From UBA8401 sp041665525 (GTDB taxonomy: Bacteria > Bacteroidota > Ignavibacteria > UBA10030 > UBA8401), in NCBI GenBank assembly GCA_041665525.1, contig JBAYIS010000003.1, forward strand, positions 124,001-188,000: 64,000 nt of DNA, in the 5' to 3' direction. Numbering within the stretch: the stretch's first letter is position 1; every line of letters starts with the position of its first letter. The translations under genes were made by a program, and so were the position numbers. The notes below the pieces were generated by a model that worked only from the letters and a program-made list of their open reading frames with translations, ran no database searches and was not told the origin of the DNA. Shown here one piece after another: positions 35,284 to 44,700 of this stretch.

Positions 35284-36573
35284 TTATTCGTTTCGTATTC
35301 TCTGTAACAGGTCCCAGATCGGCGTCAGCAGCCGGTAATCACCGAAGCCGGTCTCATCAACGAAGATGACACTGCGGTTGTATTCATAGTACGACCAGAT
35401 TTCGTATGGTTTGGAATCAATATCAAACGGATGCCGTTCTACGTTATTCGGCGAACCGAACAGGATGAAGACCATACCCATATCGGTCTTCCAGCCCGGC
35501 TGATAGTGTGAAAAATTCTGATTCGCATATTCCACCCGGCTGTAGTACTCTTCCATATACTCATTTTTTTTCGTTGCAGGATTCGGATCGCGTTTCAACC
35601 AGAACTCATCGAACAACGCACGTTTTGATTCCTCCGTTTTTGCATCCGACACTTTATCGTATTCATCATCTTTCGCAATGTACCGAATCTGCTTGATGGC
35701 GAGATCCAGGTCCGAAATACTAATCGGTATATTTCCCCAACGAACGATAATCGATCGTTGTTTCAGGATTGGCAGGTCGTCCGGAGAATGTTCCAGCGAT
35801 TGGACTTCAACATTCAGGTTATACGAACCGGTGACATAATTGGCGCTGTCGAACCGGGAAATGATCTGGCTTCGTTTTCCCTGAATGCGATGGTACTCGA
35901 CCTTCTCAAGATATTCTTTCCCTTTGATATCGGTGATCGTATAATGAAGCCGTAATGAATCCGTGGGTGCAGCGGAATAAACTTCGAAAAAAACAGCAAA
36001 AGTGTTATTTGTTTCGCCGATGTTTCCGGAAACATTGGGGGCAAGCACATTTCGTCCCCCTTCACTGGAAGTCCTTCGCACCAGCATCATATCGCTCACG
36101 GAAAGCACTTTGGTAGCATAATTTCCGACAATCAGCTTTTTAATTACATAGGAGACCTTTTTGGATTCGTTGTCCTTCACCTGTGCCCGCAGCGTATAAA
36201 TGCCCGGAACAATATTCACCGATCGCTGCGTAAGATGAAACGCTTTTTTGGATGCGGTGTATTCAAAGAGCGGCACTTTGATCTCTTCCGTCCACACTTT
36301 CTCATTGACGGATGCGTTATCATCGGTGAGGAAATTGATCGATACTTCATAACTTGCAGAATATCGATCGTTCCGTTTCAGAAACTGGAGCGCATCGTAC
36401 GGTACCTGAACATACAGGTCCACACGAGAGGAAAGTGAATCTCCGGAATAAAAACTGAGCGCATCCACAGAGAATTCCGGCAGGTCGATCGACGTCTGCG
36501 GTCTTCGTGCTTCCACCTGAGCGAACAGTGCGGAAGAACATGCCATCACAATGAAAATACTTTTCTTTATCAT
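35284..36573 (-). CDS. GWxTD domain-containing exported protein
   Basis: A 429-residue exported protein; signal peptide MIKKSIFIVMACSSALFAQ. The centre has beta-rich segments (VDLYVQVPYDALQFLKR; YTLRAQVKDNESKKVSYVI). Near residue 365 lies GWKTDMGMVFILFGSPNNVE, the GWxTD motif of a domain widespread in the FCB group with no assigned function. PYEIWSYYEYNRSVIFVDET follows. It overlaps rimO as ATGA and precedes the Omp85 gene, suggesting a cell-envelope role, which is inference. Confidence 0.85.
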   Translation of the reverse strand: MIKKSIFIVMACSSALFAQVEARRPQTSIDLPEFSVDALSFYSGDSLSSRVDLYVQVPYDALQFLKRNDRYSASYEVSINFLTDDNASVNEKVWTEEIKVPLFEYTASKKAFHLTQRSVNIVPGIYTLRAQVKDNESKKVSYVIKKLIVGNYATKVLSVSDMMLVRRTSSEGGRNVLAPNVSGNIGETNNTFAVFFEVYSAAPTDSLRLHYTITDIKGKEYLEKVEYHRIQGKRSQIISRFDSANYVTGSYNLNVEVQSLEHSPDDLPILKQRSIIVRWGNIPISISDLDLAIKQIRYIAKDDEYDKVSDAKTEESKRALFDEFWLKRDPNPATKKNEYMEEYYSRVEYANQNFSHYQPGWKTDMGMVFILFGSPNNVERHPFDIDSKPYEIWSYYEYNRSVIFVDETGFGDYRLLTPIWDLLQRIRNE

Positions 36574-37871
36574 TTGGCCGTTTCTATTTCTCCATAAAGA
36601 TCATATTCTGTTGCATCAGACACCGTCATAGTCACCATGTCGCCGACACGCACGTGTTCAACTGCCGGAAGGAAAACTTCGTTGTCAATCTCCGGTGCAT
36701 CCCATTCCGTCCGCCCGACGAAACTCCCCTCCTCCAGCCGCTCAATTACCGCCCGTGTTTTCATGCCGATGCGCGACTCGTTCTTTTCCAGGGAAATCGC
36801 ACGCTGCACTTCCATCACATACTCTTTCCGACGCTCTTTTTCCTCCTCCGGGATCGGATCCCCCAGTCCGTACGCAGATGTATCATCCTCCTGCGAGTAG
36901 GTAAAAACTCCCAGCCGGTCGAAACGGACATCCTTAATGAACTGCACAAGTTCTTCCACATCCGCTTCGGTTTCGTTCGGATAACCGACGATGAGTGTTG
37001 TGCGCAGTGCAATGTCCGGTATTGAAGTCCGGATACGGCCGATCAATTGTTCCGTGGTGCGCCGCGTGATACCGCGCCGCATGGATTTCAACACATTATC
37101 CGCCGCATGCTGAATTGGCATGTCAAGGTAGCGACAGATCTTCGGATTGTCACTAAACGATTGTAATACATCCATCGGAAATTTTGACGGGAATGCATAC
37201 ATCAAACGTATCCATTCCAATCCTTTTACCGAGGCAAGAGATGTGAGCAGCGATGAGAGTTTCCGCTCGCCGTACAGGTCCAGACCATAGTAGGTCGTAT
37301 CCTGTCCGATCACTATCAGTTCCTTCACTCCTTTTTCCGCAAGCCGCACTGCTTCATCCATCACCTGCTCAACCGGTTTCGTCTTATGCTTGCCCCGCAT
37401 TATAGGTATGGCGCAGAAGGAACAGGGGTTATCACACCCTTCGGAAATCTTTACATATGAAAAATAATTCGGAGTTGAAACGGCGCGCTCGCCGAGCAAT
37501 TCATATTTGTACTTGCCGCCAAGCGTTTCCAGTATGTTCGGCAATTCGTTTGTGCCGAAAAAGTTATCGATCTCCGGGATCTCCTTTTGCAGATCGTTCT
37601 TATACCGTTCGACAAGGCAGCCCATCACATACACTTTACTCAACTGACCGTAATTCTTCCGTTCAACCGCGGCAAGAATCGTGTCGACCGACTGACGTTT
37701 TGCCGCGTCGATGAAACCGCAGGTATTGATGATCGCAATATCTGCCTCTTCAATCTTTTCGGTCAGAGAGAAATCATTGTACAAAAGCTGACTGTACAAT
37801 GCTTCGGAATCGACCGTATTCTTTGCACAGCCGAGGGTGATAATATTGATTTTTTGCTGTTGTGTATTCAA
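36570..37871 (-). CDS. rimO: ribosomal protein S12 methylthiotransferase
   Basis: Radical SAM enzyme adding a methylthio group to the Asp of ribosomal protein S12. The N-terminal domain has iron-sulfur Cys residues (INIITLGCAKNTVDSEAL; INTCGFIDAAKRQSVDTI; MGCLVERYKNDLQKEIPEI). The radical SAM motif is SEGCDNPCSFCAIPIMRGKH (CxxxCxxC). A C-terminal TRAM region ends the 433 residues. The start is TTG at 37871; no ATG precedes the conserved IITLGCAKN. The restriction gene stops 13 bases upstream. Confidence 0.95.
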   Translation of the reverse strand: MNTQQQKINIITLGCAKNTVDSEALYSQLLYNDFSLTEKIEEADIAIINTCGFIDAAKRQSVDTILAAVERKNYGQLSKVYVMGCLVERYKNDLQKEIPEIDNFFGTNELPNILETLGGKYKYELLGERAVSTPNYFSYVKISEGCDNPCSFCAIPIMRGKHKTKPVEQVMDEAVRLAEKGVKELIVIGQDTTYYGLDLYGERKLSSLLTSLASVKGLEWIRLMYAFPSKFPMDVLQSFSDNPKICRYLDMPIQHAADNVLKSMRRGITRRTTEQLIGRIRTSIPDIALRTTLIVGYPNETEADVEELVQFIKDVRFDRLGVFTYSQEDDTSAYGLGDPIPEEEKERRKEYVMEVQRAISLEKNESRIGMKTRAVIERLEEGSFVGRTEWDAPEIDNEVFLPAVEHVRVGDMVTMTVSDATEYDLYGEIETAK

Positions 37872-37883
37872 AATAATTTCTTT

Positions 37884-38639
37884 TCAGTATTCTGAAGCCG
37901 AATTATATTTTACTAACTTTTCCCAATCTATCTCCCCATTGGTTTTACAATATTCATTTGCGAAGATTTTCGTAAACTTATTCACCACTCTTGCATAAGA
38001 TTGATTAAATTCTTCATTTTTTTCTTTTGCCTTGTAACCCAACGGTTCAATTATCTCAATATACAATGCTCTACTGCCCGAAATAAATTCCCAAAAATTT
38101 TCCCCACAATATTTAAAGTAATTTCCTTTGATTGGATGTTTATCTCTTCCATAACAACAACCATTTACCGAGACGACGTTAATTTTTGAATTACTAGTCC
38201 TTAAACTTTTCGTGGCAGCATTGAAATCGGTGATCATTTTTTTTATTTGACTGCTGTTTCCCCAATTAGGCCCTGATTTTATAGAAACTATATATCTTGA
38301 ATTATCTTTTTCAAATTCCAAATCAATTCCAGGCGAAGAGGATTTTTTCCCACCATAAACTTTCCCATTAATAAATATTGCAAGGCCTTCTAACCAATCT
38401 CCAAAAATAGCTTCTTCTTGAGAAGACAAATGTGCATCTACTAAACCCTTCACAATTTGTTCTGATGTTAATACATTTTTCGCTTTATACAAGTACGGAT
38501 TTTTTCTTTTTAATACGTCCGTAAGTTTTAATCTATCGAGGCTAAGAATGCGTTTTTCGTGAAAAACTCCAATGTTTTGCTCAACGTACTGTTGAACGTC
38601 TTTTAATTTTAGTCTTCCCATATTTTGCTTTCTTATCAT
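37884..38639 (-). CDS. type II restriction endonuclease (PmeII-like)
   Basis: Partner nuclease of the DNA methyltransferase directly upstream. The catalytic core resembles a PD-(D/E)xK fold: GIDLEFEKDNSRYIVSIKSG gives the Asp and, after about 16 residues, SIK. The start (MGRLKLKDVQQYVEQNIGVF) and FHEKRILSLDRLKLTDVLKRK look like the PmeII-type group, recalled from memory and not verified. Codon use is AT-rich compared with neighbours. The ATG at 38639 is used; the in-frame ATG at 38621 (MGRLKL) is equally likely. Overlaps the methylase by 59 bases. Confidence 0.75.
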   Translation of the reverse strand: MIRKQNMGRLKLKDVQQYVEQNIGVFHEKRILSLDRLKLTDVLKRKNPYLYKAKNVLTSEQIVKGLVDAHLSSQEEAIFGDWLEGLAIFINGKVYGGKKSSSPGIDLEFEKDNSRYIVSIKSGPNWGNSSQIKKMITDFNAATKSLRTSNSKINVVSVNGCCYGRDKHPIKGNYFKYCGENFWEFISGSRALYIEIIEPLGYKAKEKNEEFNQSYARVVNKFTKIFANEYCKTNGEIDWEKLVKYNSASEY

Positions 38640-39459
38640 GTAATCTAAGTTGCAATGGATTTATTGCTTTGTATATCATTTTGTAATATTCTGGCATAAT
38701 TTCAATCCCAATAGTTTTTCTGCCCATTCTATTTGCCACAATGTTTGTTGTACCTGAACCGGCAAATGGATCTAAAACAATATCATTTTCCTTCGTAAAC
38801 AGTTTGATGAACCATTCAGGTAATTCCTCTGGGAATGCAGCACTATGATTTTTATTATTACATTCAGTTGCAAGGTGCAATACATTTGTTGGATATGCTT
38901 TTTCCCGATTTATCCAATTAGATATTTTTTTACCAAACCCGCTTCCTACTTTAGAGTTATCTCTTTTTTTATCGGTCTCACTTAAATTTTTGAGTCTTAC
39001 TTTTGCCCAATCACCCATTGGAACCATGACAGTATCTTGATACATGTTGAATTTTTTGTCTTTATTAAACTGCAATAAATGCTCCCAAGAATCTCTAAAC
39101 CTGTTTGGCCATTTACCAGGGAAACTATTTTTCTTGTGCCAAATAAATTCTTCTGTCCAGAGCCAACCTTGTTTTCTCATTGCAATTACAAGTTCCATAA
39201 CATATGTACTTCTCTCTCCGCTTACCACTTTTTCCTTTATATTAAGTACGAAAGTGCCAGTAGGTTTCAGGACTCGCAACAATTGTTCTGAAATGGGTAA
39301 AAACCATTCAACGTATTTGTCATGAGATACACCACCATAAGTATTTTTCCTTTGATCAGCATAAGGGGGTGACGTAAATATTAAATCAACAGAATTTGAA
39401 GGAATTTTTTTAAGTTCCTCTTTTGCATCACCAAGAAAAAGTTTATTGGATTCATTCAT
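38581..39459 (-). CDS. DNA methyltransferase of a type II R-M system (beta class)
   Basis: SAM-dependent DNA base methylase. The catalytic motif IV, FTSPPYADQRK, is at about residue 30 and motif I, DPFAGSGTTNIVANRMG, near 235, the order of the beta class. TSPPY is most often found in N4-cytosine methylases, though N6-adenine cannot be excluded. RYMELV-like middle segments and KAYPTNVLHLATECNNKNHS also belong. The gene is AT-rich. Its ATG overlaps the cdsA stop by four bases (ATGA), and its tail overlaps the nuclease start. 292 residues. Confidence 0.9.
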   Translation of the reverse strand: MNESNKLFLGDAKEELKKIPSNSVDLIFTSPPYADQRKNTYGGVSHDKYVEWFLPISEQLLRVLKPTGTFVLNIKEKVVSGERSTYVMELVIAMRKQGWLWTEEFIWHKKNSFPGKWPNRFRDSWEHLLQFNKDKKFNMYQDTVMVPMGDWAKVRLKNLSETDKKRDNSKVGSGFGKKISNWINREKAYPTNVLHLATECNNKNHSAAFPEELPEWFIKLFTKENDIVLDPFAGSGTTNIVANRMGRKTIGIEIMPEYYKMIYKAINPLQLRLHDKKAKYGKTKIKRRSTVR

Positions 39460-40418
39460 GATAATACTACAAAGTCTATATAAAGGTACAATATCGGTGC
39501 AACAAAAATCAAACTGTCGAAACGATCGAATACTCCGCCATGGCCCGGAATTAAATTTGAAGAATCCTTCACTCCGGCATCCCGTTTCATCAATGATTCA
39601 ATAAGATCACCGGTTTGACCAAAAATACCGATCATGCCGCCGATGATGAGTGCCTGATGGAATTGAAGATAAGGAAGAAAATAGTGATGAAAAGCGATCA
39701 TCGTCACCATCGCACCGAAAAATCCCCAAACGGCACCTTCCCAGCTTTTATTGGGACTGACCCGGGGAAATAGTTTATGCTTTCCCATTGAGAGTCCGCC
39801 GAAGTACGCCGCCGTGTCGCACATCCAGATTGAAACAAAGATCGAAATCACCGTCCAACCTCCCCACGCATATGTCATGGCATGAATGTTCTCATCGGTC
39901 CGCATCGATGTTTCCGGTATGAACTGTACGGCCATAGAATAAGGGAATTCCGCTCCGAAGAGTTCTCGAATTCCTGTGAGCGCAGCAAGAAACACACCTA
40001 CATACATCACACCAAAGATGGTGAATCCAGCGTTTAAAAAGATCGAACCTTTATTCCGAAATAGTTCTATTAACAACACGATCGTCAAAAAAAGAAATTC
40101 TACCGTCAGAAACAGCTGCAGTTTCATCAACAGGGAAATCCCTCCCCGGTCAGCAAAGAACGGGAGAATGAAATTTTGAATCTGCTCATGAAAGAAAGCA
40201 AGATGCAGTGCCGACAAGCCGAGCAGTGCGGGAATCGTTTGAGGATTTGCACCTTTGGCTTTTGCAAGCGTGAAAAATTCTAACAGTGATGCGATACCAA
40301 TTCCAAGGACCATCAACACAAACAATAGTCCCCCAAGATAGCTGATGTACAGCATCATCGGAATGCCAATGACGGCAACGGTAACGCGCGGAGCGAGATT
40401 TGCAAATTTATTCGGCAT
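39456..40418 (-). CDS. cdsA: phosphatidate cytidylyltransferase
   Basis: Makes CDP-diacylglycerol from phosphatidate and CTP at the inner membrane. The C-terminal signature is intact: SLMKRDAGVKDSSNLIPGHG followed by GVFDRFDS. About eight hydrophobic helices, and the SPNKSWEGAVWGFFGA motif. The ATG at 40418 gives MPNKFANLAPRVTVAVIG and 320 residues; a longer frame to 40493 lacks family character. DUF2007 overlaps its start by about ten bases. In ether-lipid-making FCB bacteria a CdsA could also act on ether-lipid phosphate, but this is a standard bacterial CdsA by sequence. Confidence 0.94.
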   Translation of the reverse strand: MPNKFANLAPRVTVAVIGIPMMLYISYLGGLLFVLMVLGIGIASLLEFFTLAKAKGANPQTIPALLGLSALHLAFFHEQIQNFILPFFADRGGISLLMKLQLFLTVEFLFLTIVLLIELFRNKGSIFLNAGFTIFGVMYVGVFLAALTGIRELFGAEFPYSMAVQFIPETSMRTDENIHAMTYAWGGWTVISIFVSIWMCDTAAYFGGLSMGKHKLFPRVSPNKSWEGAVWGFFGAMVTMIAFHHYFLPYLQFHQALIIGGMIGIFGQTGDLIESLMKRDAGVKDSSNLIPGHGGVFDRFDSLIFVAPILYLYIDFVVLS

Positions 40419-40674
40419 GGTAAGAAATGAAATCCGCAAGATCCAACGAAGCAAGGACTGAACGCGCCTGCTCCTGTTGGCCAACGGGTACAAACAGTTC
40501 CGGAATTTCCTCTGGATGATCGACAGGATCGGGATAGAACCACACGGCTTCGATACCGTTCATCTTCAGATTCTTTCCGACAAGGTCCATAGCGAATATT
40601 GTTGGCGTCGACAGCAAGCGGATGTGTCCATCCAGCTGTTTGGGAATTGATTGAGAATCAGTGAATTTAGTCAT
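40408..40674 (-). CDS. DUF2007-like small protein
   Basis: An 88-residue cytoplasmic protein. IRLLSTPTIFAMDLVGKNLK, GIEAVWFYPDPVDH and ELFVPVGQQEQARSVLASL are consistent with DUF2007, an alpha-beta fold of unknown function called a putative signal transducing protein. The end pattern LFVPxxxxxxAxxxL is the strongest resemblance. It overlaps the CPBP gene by eight bases upstream and cdsA downstream, so it is a true operon member. Confidence 0.7.
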   Translation of the reverse strand: MTKFTDSQSIPKQLDGHIRLLSTPTIFAMDLVGKNLKMNGIEAVWFYPDPVDHPEEIPELFVPVGQQEQARSVLASLDLADFISYHAE

Positions 40675-41596
40675 GCGAGTATTGTCGGTCCTGCACAGTT
40701 TCGGTCACCCGAATGTACTGAACAATGATGACGAAAAAAATAACGGCAAAGAACATTCCGGAGCCAAGGACCGCAGCTGTGGACGGCTCGCTTTCCGCCG
40801 CGATAAAGACTGTCGGCGTCGTGGATTCGGAATTCCCGAACAGATACACACCTGCCGTGGCGGCGCCGTTATTAATCAGATGCGCTGCGATCGGCAGCAG
40901 CAACGTCCGGGAACGATATTGCATAAAACTGAAATAGATACCGAGTGCGATCAGTGGAACAATCCAGAAAGGATTTAAATGATAGAGACCAAAGATTGTT
41001 CCCGCCAACACATACCCCTTCACATTCCCGTACGCCAGTGAAAAATTCTTCTGGATCAGTCCGCGAAACATCAGTTCTTCGCACACCGCCGGTGTTATTG
41101 CCGCTACCAGGATGACGAACATCATTTCCGGGAACGTTCGCGTAACAATCAGTATCTGATACGCTTCGTCGATCGCCTGTTTGAGCAAATCCACATATTG
41201 CCGAAACATCTCCGGGATCGGTATCAAACCTTGCAAAAAAAGATATGTTTCACTCAGTTGCATGAGCACAATCATTCCTGCCAATGCAAGGAACGATTCG
41301 GCGAATGTGGGAATTCTCAAGGAAAACGCCTCTGATATCCGTCCATGTTGCCGTTTGGCAAGGTATAACGTCGGGATCAACAGAAAGAGTATCTGCGAAA
41401 GCATCGTTGCAACCCGCGCCGCAGTCACATTGTCCGATGTGATTTGTCCGCCAATGAATAACAGCGTTACTCCGCCGCCGACAAATTGATACAGGACGAA
41501 CAGAATTGCCAGTGCCGCAAATGCAAATCCTGCGGGCTTGTACGTTGTCTGCCGCGGCTGGAATAGTTCTGCCTCGTTCTCAATCACTTCATTCAT
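40667..41596 (-). CDS. CPBP-family intramembrane glutamic endopeptidase
   Basis: Membrane protease of the CAAX/ABI family. About eight hydrophobic helices, with the active site EELMFRGLIQKNFSL (EExxxR) at about 170 and a second motif around FGLYHLNPFWIVP with His. 309 residues. Roles in this family include processing or bacteriocin immunity, unknown here. Its ATG overlaps the DUF3108 stop as TAATG. Confidence 0.88.
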   Translation of the reverse strand: MNEVIENEAELFQPRQTTYKPAGFAFAALAILFVLYQFVGGGVTLLFIGGQITSDNVTAARVATMLSQILFLLIPTLYLAKRQHGRISEAFSLRIPTFAESFLALAGMIVLMQLSETYLFLQGLIPIPEMFRQYVDLLKQAIDEAYQILIVTRTFPEMMFVILVAAITPAVCEELMFRGLIQKNFSLAYGNVKGYVLAGTIFGLYHLNPFWIVPLIALGIYFSFMQYRSRTLLLPIAAHLINNGAATAGVYLFGNSESTTPTVFIAAESEPSTAAVLGSGMFFAVIFFVIIVQYIRVTETVQDRQYSHD

Positions 41597-42369
41597 TATT
41601 TTTTTGCCTTCAATTCTCCGTTAATTCCGGAATATTCCTTTAACTCCGCATCGATCGAACCGATAATTACTTTCGTATTTACTTTTACCGGGATTTTCCG
41701 TTCATCATCGGACAACCAGATTAAAATCCGGCCTTCACTTTTAAAGAGTCCCCCCTCCTTCACCATCGGTTCTACAATGATGCAATTGAATGTTCCCGCA
41801 TCAACCTTCACTTTCTGTTTCCCGAGATATTTAATCTCCAGCGGATTCGTTTTCCCTTTGAAAAAATTATTCAGATGAACGCGCTGCCCCATCTTGAATC
41901 CTGTATAGTCGATCGTTCTTGCATAATAAAAAGCGGACATGATATCGTGCACATACTCCGGAATGGGGAAATCCCCTTCGGCAGTCCGAGCAGTTCGTTT
42001 TGGGTGATCAAATATTGCTGTATAATCCCTGACAAATTTTCCTTCACGGATATGTTGTTCGAATCTCCAGGGAAAGATACCGGCAGAATCAAGATACGTT
42101 TCATACCGATCCCGCACTTCAAAGAAAAAATCGAATGTCGGTGTCGAGCGGACGAGGAATTGAACTTTGAAGGTCGAATTGCCAAGTACTGTATCCATCT
42201 GCGGAATGGACATCTCTGCATATCCCGCCGTGATAATGCCGAAATTCACATCAAATAACAACCGTTCACCAACGCTGAATGCCGTTTGATGTTCTGCTTT
42301 TTGGCCGAACATGGTGTGCGACAGCAGGCCGAAAAGAAAACAGAATACTAATGCGTTAATTTTTTTCAT
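41596..42369 (-). CDS. DUF3108 domain-containing periplasmic protein
   Basis: A 257-residue exported protein of unknown function; signal peptide MKKINALVFCFLFGLLSHTM. FSVGERLLFDVNFGIITAGY opens the domain as in other DUF3108 proteins; FDFFFEVRDRYETYLDSAGI and VDAGTFNCIIVEPMVKEGGL also match. The strands KSEGRILIWLSDDERKIPVK end it. Overlaps the glycosyltransferase end by 14 bases, pointing to envelope biogenesis. Confidence 0.85.
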   Translation of the reverse strand: MKKINALVFCFLFGLLSHTMFGQKAEHQTAFSVGERLLFDVNFGIITAGYAEMSIPQMDTVLGNSTFKVQFLVRSTPTFDFFFEVRDRYETYLDSAGIFPWRFEQHIREGKFVRDYTAIFDHPKRTARTAEGDFPIPEYVHDIMSAFYYARTIDYTGFKMGQRVHLNNFFKGKTNPLEIKYLGKQKVKVDAGTFNCIIVEPMVKEGGLFKSEGRILIWLSDDERKIPVKVNTKVIIGSIDAELKEYSGINGELKAKK

Positions 42370-43384
42370 TCAACAATCCCCTGATTGCCGCAACAACATG
42401 TTCAACCGTGATCTGTTCCATGCAAACATTGGAACGGCACGGAGTACCTTGGCACAATGCACAGGCATTGTTATCAGCCGCAAACACTTTTTTCTTTTTC
42501 GTATATGGTCCCCACCGTGCCGGACTGCATTGCAGGATCGGCGGATAAAATGCCACAACCGGAGTCCCGACCATCGCCGCGATATGGAGCGGACCGGTGG
42601 AATTCGAGACAAAGACACTCGCATGCCTGAATAATGCTCCCAGTTCTTGCAACGAGAATTCACTGGTATAATTGTACGGTGGATTCTTCATTTTAGCGGC
42701 AAGAGAATCTGTCAAGTGCCGCTCATTACTGCCGCCGGTCAACACAACCTGCAGTTGAAGTTGCGATTGCAATTCGTCCCCTAATCGGGCGAAATTTTCT
42801 ATGCTCCAATCCCTGGCCGATCCTCCGCTTCCAGCGTGGAGTACAGCAAAGCGCCGGACGCCGTCTGCTGATAACTTCTCGTGAACAGCTTTCTCCGTTT
42901 CAACGGGAATGGAGAATTCAAATACCGGTTCACCGTTTGGTGCGATCCCAAGAGTGCTTAACAGATTTACATTATATTCCACTTCGTGACGCTTTGCATC
43001 CTTCCGATGTTCATAGATCCTTTTAGTAAACAGGAAAGAATACCAGCGGAATCCCGTTCCGGCACGCAATGGTATCCTTGCCAGAAATGCGATCAACGAA
43101 AGATTGAACCGAGGATATGGAAGTATGGCAACATCGAATCCTTTCGACCGAAGCAGTGGAACATAGTGCGATATCCCCAGCGATTCATCCCACAGGATGA
43201 TTTCATCCACGCACGAATGGCGCTCCACCAATTCCTTAGTATACGGACGCACCATCATTGTAACGGATGCGTTTGGGAATTGTTTTTTGATCAATGGCAG
43301 CATTGGCAGCGACAGCACAACGTCGCCGATTCGGTCCGTACGGACGAGCAAGATCTTTTTCACTGATTCGTTTGCAATTCCCAT
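42356..43384 (-). CDS. glycosyltransferase family 9 (heptosyltransferase-like)
   Basis: ADP-heptose:LPS heptosyltransferase-type protein acting in core oligosaccharide assembly. Starts MGIANESVKKILLVRTDRIG with the DRIGDVVLSLPML motif; HAGSGGSARDWSIENFARLG and VFVSNSTGPLHIAAMVGTPV form the donor-binding site. 342 residues. The ATG at 43384 is preceded by AAAGAGAGG, so the longer frame to 43423 is not used. The acceptor is not known. A late Cys-rich CALCQGTPCRSNVCMEQI segment near the C-terminus is unusual. Confidence 0.92.
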   Translation of the reverse strand: MGIANESVKKILLVRTDRIGDVVLSLPMLPLIKKQFPNASVTMMVRPYTKELVERHSCVDEIILWDESLGISHYVPLLRSKGFDVAILPYPRFNLSLIAFLARIPLRAGTGFRWYSFLFTKRIYEHRKDAKRHEVEYNVNLLSTLGIAPNGEPVFEFSIPVETEKAVHEKLSADGVRRFAVLHAGSGGSARDWSIENFARLGDELQSQLQLQVVLTGGSNERHLTDSLAAKMKNPPYNYTSEFSLQELGALFRHASVFVSNSTGPLHIAAMVGTPVVAFYPPILQCSPARWGPYTKKKKVFAADNNACALCQGTPCRSNVCMEQITVEHVVAAIRGLLNEKN

Positions 43385-43530
43385 GAACCTCTCTTTAAGG
43401 ATAATTCCAACACCGAATCGCATTCAAGGAACTGAAGATCGGGTCGCTGCAGGATTGGCCTGAACAATGGTCAGGACAGGACATGAAAGAATGGATGAGA
43501 TGCACGGCAGTGAATGTTCGCATCATAAAT

Positions 43531-44700
43531 TTACGAAACGAACACTTTCGCGACTTCGATGATCATCGATGGTTTGTTCCACAATGCAGAACGAAATATC
43601 CCTCCCAATGTCCTCTTCTCCTCCGGAAGCTTTAATGCACTGTCACAGATGTCGTTTAATGTATCGTCATGGAACGTTGAGATCGCTTCTTTAATATTAT
43701 AGAACACCTCATGCCGCCAGCCAAGACGTTTCTGCCAACGGTGTTGATATTCCCGCAGAAACGGGATGTTGTTGTTCGCAGCCGCTTCGGCAGCAACCTG
43801 TCCGCCGATCATTCCGCCGATCATTCCGGAAATGATTCCCCCGCCCGAGACGGGATTGACCTGATGCGCAGCATCCCCAACCAACAGTACGTTCCCTTTG
43901 ACGATCTCATCGCAAGTTTTTGCACACGGAACACCTCCGGCGATATGCGTCAGCATGGCCGCATGGGGAAACCGTTTGTCCACGAATTCATGTAAATATT
44001 GGATGGCGGATTTTTTCTTTGCCAACTCCACGGAAAGTCCTAATCCGACATTCGCCGAATTGTTTCCTTTCGGGAAGACCCACAGATAACCGCCGGGCGA
44101 AACGGAATCGCCAAAATAGAATTCCAGCACATCCTGATCTACTTCCACTCCGGACAAGGTCATTTGCGCGCAACTTTCCATATCACGGATATGACATGTT
44201 GTATTGATGCCGGCCATTTTTCCGATGCGGGATTCGACACCATCCGCACCGATCACTACTTTCGCTCGGATATCAACTTTTTTATCTTTGATCAATGACC
44301 GTACGCCGACTACCGCACCGTTTTCCCGGAGAAGATCGTAGACGTACGCTTTCGTAATCACCTCGGCTCCTTCGTTCGCTGCAATCTTTGCCAATTCATA
44401 ATCAAAGATTCTCCGTTCCAGCACATATCCGCCGCCATCCAGTTTCGGCATAACGCTCTTCCCGTTCGGTGCGTTCAACCTGAATTTTGTAACGGTTGCT
44501 GCAATCCACTTCGGATCCGGCTGGATGAATTGCGACACCCCTTCATGACTGACCGCTTCACCGCAGCGGACGGGATAACCAACGTCACGATCTTTTTCAA
44601 GCATCAAAACTTTTGCTCCGCCGGCAGCAGCATAGCGTGCAGCGGTGGAACCTGCGGGTCCTGCACCCACAACGATTATATCATAGTCAAATTGATTCAT
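43531..44700 (-). CDS. geranylgeranyl reductase family flavoprotein
   Basis: FAD-dependent reductase that saturates prenyl chains. The N-terminal Rossmann motif IIVVGAGPAGSTAARYAAAG binds FAD; GYPVRCGEAVSHEGVS and GGYLWVFPKGNNSANVGLG (PxGYxWxFP) are hallmarks of archaeal digeranylgeranylglycerophospholipid reductases and plant/bacterial GGR. NVLLVGDAAHQVNPVSGGGI closes the FAD site. ATG at 44700 gives 389 residues; the frame to 44805 overlaps the ferredoxin. It overlaps the ferredoxin stop as TAATG, so electrons for reduction likely come from that ferredoxin. A role in isoprenoid lipid or quinone side-chain saturation is inference. Confidence 0.88.
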   Translation of the reverse strand: MNQFDYDIIVVGAGPAGSTAARYAAAGGAKVLMLEKDRDVGYPVRCGEAVSHEGVSQFIQPDPKWIAATVTKFRLNAPNGKSVMPKLDGGGYVLERRIFDYELAKIAANEGAEVITKAYVYDLLRENGAVVGVRSLIKDKKVDIRAKVVIGADGVESRIGKMAGINTTCHIRDMESCAQMTLSGVEVDQDVLEFYFGDSVSPGGYLWVFPKGNNSANVGLGLSVELAKKKSAIQYLHEFVDKRFPHAAMLTHIAGGVPCAKTCDEIVKGNVLLVGDAAHQVNPVSGGGIISGMIGGMIGGQVAAEAAANNNIPFLREYQHRWQKRLGWRHEVFYNIKEAISTFHDDTLNDICDSALKLPEEKRTLGGIFRSALWNKPSMIIEVAKVFVS

